Below, one piece after another: positions 58,070 through 64,000 of a stretch of DNA of 64,000 nucleotides. The translations under genes were made by a program, and so were the position numbers. The notes under the pieces were generated by a model that saw only the letters and a list, made by a program, of their open reading frames with translations, had not been told where the DNA came from and searched no databases. Source of the stretch: Bacteroidia bacterium (lineage in GTDB: Bacteria; Bacteroidota; Ignavibacteria; SZUA-365); NCBI GenBank assembly GCA_027493955.1, contig JAOSJT010000001.1, positions 4,326,552 to 4,390,551 on the forward strand. The letters are read 5' to 3'. How positions within the stretch are numbered: the stretch's first letter is position 1; each line of letters starts with the position of its first letter.

Positions 58070-58996
58070 TTACCACGATCCGCTCGAGCCGCCGCCGCCG
58101 AAGGAGCCGCCGCCGCCGGAGAAACTGCTGCCGCCGCCGGAGGACCAACCGCTGCTGCTTCCGCTCGAAGACCAACCGCCGGAAGACCAGGTGACGCGAC
58201 CCGAGGTTTTCATTTTTTCGGCCATGCGTTTGCCCCAGTCGGTTTTGGGGAGCAGTATCCGAAGGATGGGGAGTCCGACAAGGTAGACGACCAGCAGCAG
58301 GAAGCCCAGTGGAGAGCCCGTATCCTGCTGAATGAGGAACGCCGGCGCGGCATAGAAGGGCACGAGGAAGGCGTACAGGAACCAACCCGCGCAGCCCGGA
58401 GAGAAAATGCCGATTACAGTGAACAGTCCCACGATGCTGAACCAGAACAGCAGAAAGAACAGCAGCGGAAACTCATCGTCGCTCGACGCCTCCAGTGTAT
58501 CGAGAGAGAGTGTGCCGTCGGCGGCCTGGATCAGCGCGACGAGGCCGTCGCGTATCCCCGCTTCAAAATCGCCCTGCTTGAAGCGCGGCGTGATGATTCC
58601 GTTGATGATGCCCGAAGAGACGGCGTCGGTGACCGAGGCCTCGAGGCCGTAGCCCACCTCGATGCGCAGCTTGCGGTCGTCCTTTGCGATAAGCAGCAGG
58701 ATACCGTTGTCCACCCCCTTTTGACCGAGCTTCCAGGTCTCGGCGACGCGGAGGGAATAGTCTTCGAGCGATTCGTCCCCAAGCGAGGTAATGGTAAGGA
58801 GCACGATCTGGTTTTTCGTGGAGTCCTCATACGCGGTGAGCATGCGCTCGAGCTCGAGCACCGTTTCCTGGCTGAGCATGTGCGCCGTGTCATTGATATG
58901 ACCGGAAAGGTAGGGAACCTCGAGGGCCAGCGCCGTGGCGCCGCCAAGGATAAGGAGAGCGATCGCGAGGATACGCAGACGTCTGTCGAGCTTCAT
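58070..58996 (-). CDS. TPM-domain membrane protein with Gly/Ser-rich tail (YgcG-like)
   Basis: 308 aa. Signal anchor (ILAIALLILGGATALAL), a TPM domain at about 30-170 (YLSGHINDTAHMLSQETVLE, GILLLIAKDDRKLRIEVGYG, IITPRFKQGDF), two to three membrane segments (about 190-265) and a tail of SSGGWSSSGSS/GGGGSFGGGG type ending GSSGSW. This layout is the YgcG family, whose TPM domain faces the periplasm. Function is not established; TPM domains have been tied to photosystem repair and phosphatase activity elsewhere. The ATG at 58996 follows AGGTAGGGG. It is 7 nt after the second TPM gene. Confidence 0.88.
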   Translation of the reverse strand: MKLDRRLRILAIALLILGGATALALEVPYLSGHINDTAHMLSQETVLELERMLTAYEDSTKNQIVLLTITSLGDESLEDYSLRVAETWKLGQKGVDNGILLLIAKDDRKLRIEVGYGLEASVTDAVSSGIINGIITPRFKQGDFEAGIRDGLVALIQAADGTLSLDTLEASSDDEFPLLFFLLFWFSIVGLFTVIGIFSPGCAGWFLYAFLVPFYAAPAFLIQQDTGSPLGFLLLVVYLVGLPILRILLPKTDWGKRMAEKMKTSGRVTWSSGGWSSSGSSSGWSSGGGSSFSGGGGSFGGGGSSGSW

Positions 58997-59003
58997 GACG
59001 CCC

Positions 59004-59663
59004 CTACCTTCCGCCGAAGCGCACAGTGTTGTCGAGTTCGTTGGTGTCGTCGCGGCGGATTTCCACACCGTGCCGTTCGAGTAATTCTCCGCAGCGTCCG
59101 ATGGCGTTCAGAAGGCCTTCGGCGGGACGTCCGCCTTTCATCGCTTCGATGATAATACGGACTACTTCATCCCATTCCTCCTGCCGCACCTTGCTGTTGA
59201 TGCCGGAATCTCCGAGTACGCGAACGCGGCGCTCGAACAGGGAAATGAAAAGCAGAATACCGGTCCGTTCGCGGGTGGTGAACACCTCCTCATCGAGAAA
59301 GGCCATAGCGGCGTGCTCATCCACACGCTGCTGCAGCACGCCGCCGGGAATGAAGAGCCGCTTGAAATCCGGTATGAACGCCGCCAGCGCGGCGCCGAGC
59401 ACGAACGCTCCCACAGCGATGACGGTCATTTCAGGAATGCCCACCGGCAGCCACCAGCTGGTACCGATGGCAATGAGACTGAAGGCAAACAAGGAGACGA
59501 AGGCGAACAGCAGTCCCGCCCGCAATGTCGCCTCGGGATAGCTGTCGCTGCGACCCGCGACAAACGGGACGATTTCCCCCGAGGTGCGTTGCTCTGCGGC
59601 TTTCACCGCCGTGGCGATGCGCTCCTTGTCCTGCGACGAAAACAGATTCTCCGGCTTCTTCAT
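59004..59663 (-). CDS. TPM-domain membrane protein
   Basis: 219 aa. N-terminal half-TPM segment (IATAVKAAEQRTSGEIVPFV), two membrane helices (LLFAFVSLFAFSLIAIG and MTVIAVGAFVLGAALAAF), then a TPM C-terminal region (TRERTGILLFISLFERRVRV, IIEAMKGGRPAEGLLNAIGR). It is the usual partner of a YgcG-like gene, and often a lemA gene sits with them; none is seen here. The ATG at 59663 follows GGAAG closely. First gene of a two-gene operon. Confidence 0.85.
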   Translation of the reverse strand: MKKPENLFSSQDKERIATAVKAAEQRTSGEIVPFVAGRSDSYPEATLRAGLLFAFVSLFAFSLIAIGTSWWLPVGIPEMTVIAVGAFVLGAALAAFIPDFKRLFIPGGVLQQRVDEHAAMAFLDEEVFTTRERTGILLFISLFERRVRVLGDSGINSKVRQEEWDEVVRIIIEAMKGGRPAEGLLNAIGRCGELLERHGVEIRRDDTNELDNTVRFGGR

Positions 59664-59969
59664 GATCTTCCATCGTTGTGATAAACATGGAAAAATACCC
59701 TCTGCCGGCTCACGTAGCAAGAACTTTGCGATTAACGACGTACGACTTGCGATTTATATGAAACAGCTAGGATCATCTTATGATCGAGATCCTTGGCCTC
59801 AATGGACCGACTCCCGATTGTACATGACGATATTCGGCTATTGCTGTTCGCACAGCGGAAGCGCGAAAGCAAAATCGTAAATCGTAAATCATTTTGCCTT
59901 GTTTTTCACGGTTGAGACTGTGATTTTATTGTTTTTCCTGTATTAACCAGAACAGAGCGAGGGCCTTCC
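59664..59969. other. 306-nt divergent intergenic region with short TCGTA-type repeats
   Basis: Holds phrases such as CGACGTACGACTTGCG (about 59738) and ATCGTAAATCGTAAATC (about 59874), similar to tracts at 8943, 13836 and 57968. Near 59908 TCACGGT-TGAG-ACTGTGA forms an inverted repeat about 45 nt before the vWA-derived gene. No gene is seen. Confidence 0.6.
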
Positions 59970-62903
59970 ATGAATATGTTGTATCGGATTCCATTTATCC
60001 TGATTCTCCTGATTGCGACCGGCGGCGGTGCGTCGGCACAGTGGACACAAAGCATTCTCGATGTCAAGACCGATCGCTTTCCGCTGATAGATGTACACGT
60101 GGCTTTACGGCAGAACCAGGCGCTGGTCAGAACGGTGGACAGCTCGCAGTTCCGTCTCTGGGAAGATGGTCACGAGCAGGCACCGCTGACATTGTTTTTC
60201 GAGGATGCGCAGAAAAGCTTTTCCCTCGGGATAGTGATTCCCGTTACATCCACCATGACCGCCGGCGACATCGCGACCGCAAAAGGCATAGGGCTGCGTA
60301 TCGTGGATCGAATGAACGGCCTCACGGACGAGGCCTGCGTGTACGATGGAAACGTTCTGCCGCGGCAGGATCTGACGCATATCAAACCCTTTCTTATCGG
60401 TGCGCTTGACGGACTGCAGCCCGGAGGATCGGGCGTCTCCATCTGGGATGGCACCTATGCGGCAATCAATGAAGTCGCTCAAGGCTCCAATCCCGACCGC
60501 GCGATCATTCTCATCTCCAACGGACGCGGCGGCAGTGGCACACGCTCCGTTGTCGACGTGATCAATTTCGCGAAGAGTGCGCAGATGAAGGTGTACTGCT
60601 ACGGCGTCAATGCGGTGAACTCCGATCAGGAAATGAAGGATCTTGCCGCGCAAACCGGCGGCACATTTTACATCAACGCGGACTTGCTGGTGCAGGAAAT
60701 CATTGACCTGCTTTCAGGTCGGCCTCAGTATGGCATTCTTTCCTACACCAGCAACAACACGTGTCGCGACGGCGTGGCACGCGATCTGAACGTGCGTTTC
60801 CGGCAGGGGAATGACAGTGTCACGACTGCGCAGCAGTTTCAGCTCTCGGCGGATCCCGCGACGGGTGTGAGCGTGAATCTCGGTGTGGATACCGCGAGCA
60901 TTACCTCCGGAGCATCGCGGAATGTCGCTGTCAAGCTGACACCCGCCGTGCAGAATCAACGCCTCTACCCCGGTGTCATCACTCTGAATTTCGATACGAA
61001 TCTCCTGACCCTGAATCAGGCGATCACCGCCGGAACGATGAGCGCCGGAATGAATGCGAGCGTAACGCCGACCGCGACAGGCGCAACGGTCACGCTGGCC
61101 AACACTGCCACGCTCAATGGCAGCGGTAATCTCCTGCTGCTGAATTTCACGGCGGGAGAGGTCACCGCAAACACCGATACCAGAGTGACCATCGCCTCGG
61201 TACAGTTCGACCGTGGCTGCATCACCACGCAGAATGGCGAGGGACGCATCACGGTGCGACCGAAGAACGCGGCTCTGGCGATTTCTTCCTCTCCTGTCGT
61301 GTTCAATTGGGACAGCGGGAGCGGTCGTTATAATCCCGATCCCGCAGTGGTTTCAGTAGAAGTGAGTAATGTGGGTGATCTGCCCGTCACGGCACTCAGC
61401 GCGCGCCTGGGCAATTCTCCGGACGTCCGCATCGCCTATGGCGGCGTGCAGGATGTCGTCGTGATACCTGACAGCCTCGGTCCGGGACAGAAGGGCACCG
61501 CGGTGTTCTACGTGCAGGCCCTGCCCGTCGCCTCCGAGCGGACGGCGCAGGTGAGTATCGAAATTACCGGCAACCCGGTCACGCGCACCGGGACGTTGTT
61601 CTTCAATATCAAAGCAGCCGACGCGACTGTCCGCACGCTTGCCCGTGTGGATGAAATTCTGGTGCAAGCCGGCAATTACACGCCCGATCCGGCGACGTTT
61701 ACCGCCGCTGTTCGCGCCATCGGCACGCAGACCAGCCCGGGCGGCACGGTGAAGCTGGATCTCCCCGGCGGCGTCACGGTGAGCAGCAGCGAAACACAGA
61801 GCTTCGCGGCCATGCAGCCCAACGACAGCACTGTGCTGGTATGGCAGTTGCAATATCCTAAAGACGGCAGCGCCGCTTCGTACATCATCGGTGTGATCAC
61901 GGAGCCGACCGGTAAGGCGGCGGATACTTCCTATGTCACGATGTACGTACCCGAGCTCATGAGCGAGCAATGGACGTCGAACTGTGACATCGCACCCAAA
62001 CGATTGCTCTGGTCGGCCAGCGCGGGTGCGTACAATCCCGCGGAAGCGGAATTCTCGGTAACGGTAGAGAATACCGGCAGCGTCGAGATTCCCACCATCA
62101 CGGCCGGGATTCAGCTCCCTGCCGGTATCGTCCTCGCTCCCGGTGAGAACGCGCAGAAAAACTTCAGCGGGATCGGAACGGGACAACAGCAGACGCTGAC
62201 CTGGAAGCTTCGCCCCGTAACGCGTTGCGCCGATGCGGATGTGGACATACAGGTGTCACTGCTCGGTGCAAGCGGCACGCCGCGCACCTGCGTTACCTCA
62301 CTGTTCGTGCAGTCGGCGAACAGCGGCGCACCCACGGTGGCGGGTCGCACACCGGCGCAGCTCGACACGCTGGATCGTGGTTCCGCGGCAACATTCACTG
62401 TGGATGCGACAGATCCCGACGGACTGCAATTGCTGTACGAATGGGGTGTGAACGGCGTCTTCGAACCTTCGCGGCCGGACAATTCGTACTCGAAGGAATT
62501 CTCCATCAACGGTCAGTTCGAGGTCGTGTGCCGCATTCTGGATCCTTGTGCGGTACGCGGAGAGGGCGACACGACTATCGTGACATGGAATTTCACTGTT
62601 CGCAGTTCTCTCAGTACAACGCCGCTGCCGACGGCAGGCGACTTTGCCATTCTGGCGAATTATCCCAATCCCTTCAATCCTGGCACGACGGTGGAGTTCA
62701 AGTTGCCCATGGGTCGCCAGCGTATGCGTCTGGACGTCGTGGATGCCACAGGACGCGTTGTCCGTACCCTGCTTGACGAAGTGCGGGAGGGCGGCGTCCA
62801 CAACGTGTATTTCGATGCGGCGGGATTGCCGAGCGGCGTGTACACGCTGCGTCTGCACTCGGGCAGCAGTGTCCGATCGCATCAGGTGACGCTCATCAAG
62901 TAG
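59970..62903 (+). CDS. vWA-derived surface protein with degenerate MIDAS and sorting domain
   Basis: 977 aa, intact. Signal peptide (ILILLIATGGGASAQ), a vWA-like domain in which the MIDAS Asp is lost (VIPVTSTMTAG where relatives have DASGSMSGS), a cohesin-like domain (VSVNLGVDTASI onward, ending in a Cys as in copy A), three modules of the same plan (RYNPDPA, NYTPDPA, AYNPAEA), a PKD/Ig-like domain (STFTVDATDPDG-type, here ATFTVDATDPDG), and the YPNPFNPGTTVEF sorting tail. It is the fifth member of the family in the window, 20 kb from the others. GAGGG precedes the ATG. Metal-dependent adhesion is unlikely; a structural surface role fits. Confidence 0.88.
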   Translation: MNMLYRIPFILILLIATGGGASAQWTQSILDVKTDRFPLIDVHVALRQNQALVRTVDSSQFRLWEDGHEQAPLTLFFEDAQKSFSLGIVIPVTSTMTAGDIATAKGIGLRIVDRMNGLTDEACVYDGNVLPRQDLTHIKPFLIGALDGLQPGGSGVSIWDGTYAAINEVAQGSNPDRAIILISNGRGGSGTRSVVDVINFAKSAQMKVYCYGVNAVNSDQEMKDLAAQTGGTFYINADLLVQEIIDLLSGRPQYGILSYTSNNTCRDGVARDLNVRFRQGNDSVTTAQQFQLSADPATGVSVNLGVDTASITSGASRNVAVKLTPAVQNQRLYPGVITLNFDTNLLTLNQAITAGTMSAGMNASVTPTATGATVTLANTATLNGSGNLLLLNFTAGEVTANTDTRVTIASVQFDRGCITTQNGEGRITVRPKNAALAISSSPVVFNWDSGSGRYNPDPAVVSVEVSNVGDLPVTALSARLGNSPDVRIAYGGVQDVVVIPDSLGPGQKGTAVFYVQALPVASERTAQVSIEITGNPVTRTGTLFFNIKAADATVRTLARVDEILVQAGNYTPDPATFTAAVRAIGTQTSPGGTVKLDLPGGVTVSSSETQSFAAMQPNDSTVLVWQLQYPKDGSAASYIIGVITEPTGKAADTSYVTMYVPELMSEQWTSNCDIAPKRLLWSASAGAYNPAEAEFSVTVENTGSVEIPTITAGIQLPAGIVLAPGENAQKNFSGIGTGQQQTLTWKLRPVTRCADADVDIQVSLLGASGTPRTCVTSLFVQSANSGAPTVAGRTPAQLDTLDRGSAATFTVDATDPDGLQLLYEWGVNGVFEPSRPDNSYSKEFSINGQFEVVCRILDPCAVRGEGDTTIVTWNFTVRSSLSTTPLPTAGDFAILANYPNPFNPGTTVEFKLPMGRQRMRLDVVDATGRVVRTLLDEVREGGVHNVYFDAAGLPSGVYTLRLHSGSSVRSHQVTLIK

Positions 62904-62927
62904 CGTATCCGATAGTAATGAAACCGA

Positions 62928-62997
62928 TGAGGGGAAGGCCGGAAGTCTGTGCAGTGCCGTTGGCACCACAGTTCCCGACCTTCCCCTCACCATTTTG
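62928..62997 (+). terminator. Long inverted repeat after the vWA-derived gene
   Basis: TGAGGGGAAGGCCGG (62928-62942) can pair with the segment CCGACCTTCCCCTCA ending at 62989, enclosing GTGCC-GTT-GGCAC; ATTTTG follows. It ends 13 nt before the aminopeptidase ATG. Confidence 0.65.
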
Positions 62998-63001
62998 TCG
63001 C

Positions 63002-64000
63002 ATGACCATGCTCCGTTCTTTGCCGACCGTTCTCCTGCTTCCGCTGCTGGTGCTGCTGTTTCCCTGCGGCACGCAGGCGCAGGATTTTGGCAGGCGCGAG
63101 CGCTGGACGGACGTCCTGCATTACGACATTCGCATCGTCCCTGACCATGCCGCGGCATCCGTTCAGGGTGACGTGCGCATCATCGCGGTCAGTCTGCGCG
63201 ACACGCTTCACTCTGTCCGGCTCGATGCGGTGAGGATGCGTATAGACAGCGTATTCATGAACGGTTTCGTGACGGACTTCCGGTATGACTCTCTGTCGCT
63301 CGACGTTCGCTTCCACAGACCCGTCGGCTATGGAGACAGCATTGCGCTCCGCATCGTCTATGCCTGCACGCCGTACAAGGGAATGTACTTCATCCGGCCC
63401 GACGCCAGTTTCCCGAATGATCCCTGGCAGATATGGACGCAGGGACAGGGCGAGGACAACAGGCACTGGCTGCCATGCTACGATTTCCCGAACGACAAGG
63501 CGACGAGTGAGCTGCGCGCGACTGTGGACAGCGGACGGATCACGCTCAGCAATGGCCGGCTGCTGTCCCGAACGCCGCATCCCGACGGTCGAGTGACCTG
63601 GCACTGGCTGCAGGACAAGCCGCACAGCAGTTATCTCATCATGTTTGCGGCAGGGAAGTACCATGTGTATACCGACAGTGCGCGGGGCATTCCCGTGCAG
63701 TCGTATCACTACCAGTCCGACCGGCAGGAAGACGTGGCGCGCACCTACGCTTCATCAGCGGACATGCTGGAGTTCTTTTCCGATTTCATCGGGGTGCCCT
63801 ATCCCTGGGACAAATACGCACAGATACCCGTCGCCCACTATCTCTATGGAGGAATGGAAAACACATCCGCCACCGTGCTGGCGGACACCCGGGCCGTGGT
63901 GGATGCGCGTGCCGCGGTGGACTATGATCCCGAACCATTGATTGCGCATGAGTTGGCGCATCAGTGGTGGGGCGATCTCGTGACGTACATCGATTGGAAC
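63002..64000 (+). CDS. M1-family metallo-aminopeptidase, exported (3' end outside window)
   Basis: 333 codons are visible and the frame stays open to the right edge. Signal peptide (TVLLLPLLVLLFPCGTQAQ), the M1 N-terminal beta domain (HYDIRIVPDHAAASVQGDV, FRYDSLSLDVRFH), DNRHWLPCYDFPNDKATSEL, the exopeptidase motif GGMENTSA and the zinc motif HELAHQWWGD near the edge. The downstream Glu ligand and the helical domain are cut off. It removes N-terminal residues from peptides in the periplasm or outside. There is no strong ribosome binding site at 63002; the ATG two codons later is an alternative. Confidence 0.93.
   Translation, partial: MTMLRSLPTVLLLPLLVLLFPCGTQAQDFGRRERWTDVLHYDIRIVPDHAAASVQGDVRIIAVSLRDTLHSVRLDAVRMRIDSVFMNGFVTDFRYDSLSLDVRFHRPVGYGDSIALRIVYACTPYKGMYFIRPDASFPNDPWQIWTQGQGEDNRHWLPCYDFPNDKATSELRATVDSGRITLSNGRLLSRTPHPDGRVTWHWLQDKPHSSYLIMFAAGKYHVYTDSARGIPVQSYHYQSDRQEDVARTYASSADMLEFFSDFIGVPYPWDKYAQIPVAHYLYGGMENTSATVLADTRAVVDARAAVDYDPEPLIAHELAHQWWGDLVTYIDWN

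Overview
The window reads like a chromosomal piece from a GC-rich member of the Bacteroidota/Chlorobiota/Ignavibacteriota (FCB) group. The main reasons are five secreted proteins ending in a type IX-like sorting domain built around an NPFNP motif, a PD40-OmpA lipoprotein of the PorE type, an NADH-linked [FeFe]-hydrogenase, and Rrf2, RibBA, GreA and GroESL in one stretch. The few promoters I can read are sigma70-like (TTGACx, 16-17 nt, TATATT or similar) rather than the TTTG/TAnnTTTG type of Bacteroidia. That favours an Ignavibacteria/Kapabacteria/Chlorobi-side lineage, but this is inference.

Layout. 1-4231: end of an electron-bifurcating-type [FeFe]-hydrogenase operon (hydB partial, hydA) and a small response regulator. 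4338-9726: a secreted protein, a soluble multi-PAS histidine kinase and an FKBP lipoprotein. 9841-19612: a RluA-like protein with a changed catalytic motif, a radical SAM protein, a methyltransferase, a first repeat array, an EamA transporter, a Nudix hydrolase, NamZ, a lipoprotein and a HisA-like pseudoenzyme. 19869-39957: the most unusual part, a surface-protein locus. It holds an outer-membrane barrel, a PD40-OmpA lipoprotein, two almost identical 5.9-kb vWA multi-module genes, a 907-aa relative between them and a shortened 662-aa relative after them. 40605-42867: DUF3467, a TPR protein and a 118-bp tandem repeat. 42868-55554: housekeeping genes (rel, ruvX, an ECF sigma operon with a universal stress protein, rrf2, tgt, yajC, ribBA, greA, groESL). 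55645-57890: an IS3 element inserted in the edge of a second copy of the hairpin repeat array. 58070-64000: a pair of TPM proteins, a fifth vWA-derived surface protein and the start of an M1 aminopeptidase.

How it fits together. The surface locus looks like one exported system: a barrel and a peptidoglycan-anchored propeller-OmpA protein are transcribed ahead of large proteins carrying a signal peptide, a vWA domain with MIDAS, cohesin-like domains, up to ten Cys-led Y-x-P-x-P-F modules of about 100 aa, and a C-terminal sorting domain. The two long copies are being homogenised: by eye about 35 substitutions lie in the first 1.1 kb, and I noticed only one in the other 4.7 kb. Both are broken by small indels, each intact in the other copy. 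Four of the seven sites are in CCWGG, so sequencing error in an unpolishable repeat is a serious alternative to pseudogenisation.

Other points worth attention are two distant arrays sharing hairpins with compensatory stem changes, a terminator-like hairpin right at the start of the greA transcript, and a HisA relative without active-site residues. No rRNA, tRNA or CRISPR array was recognised.
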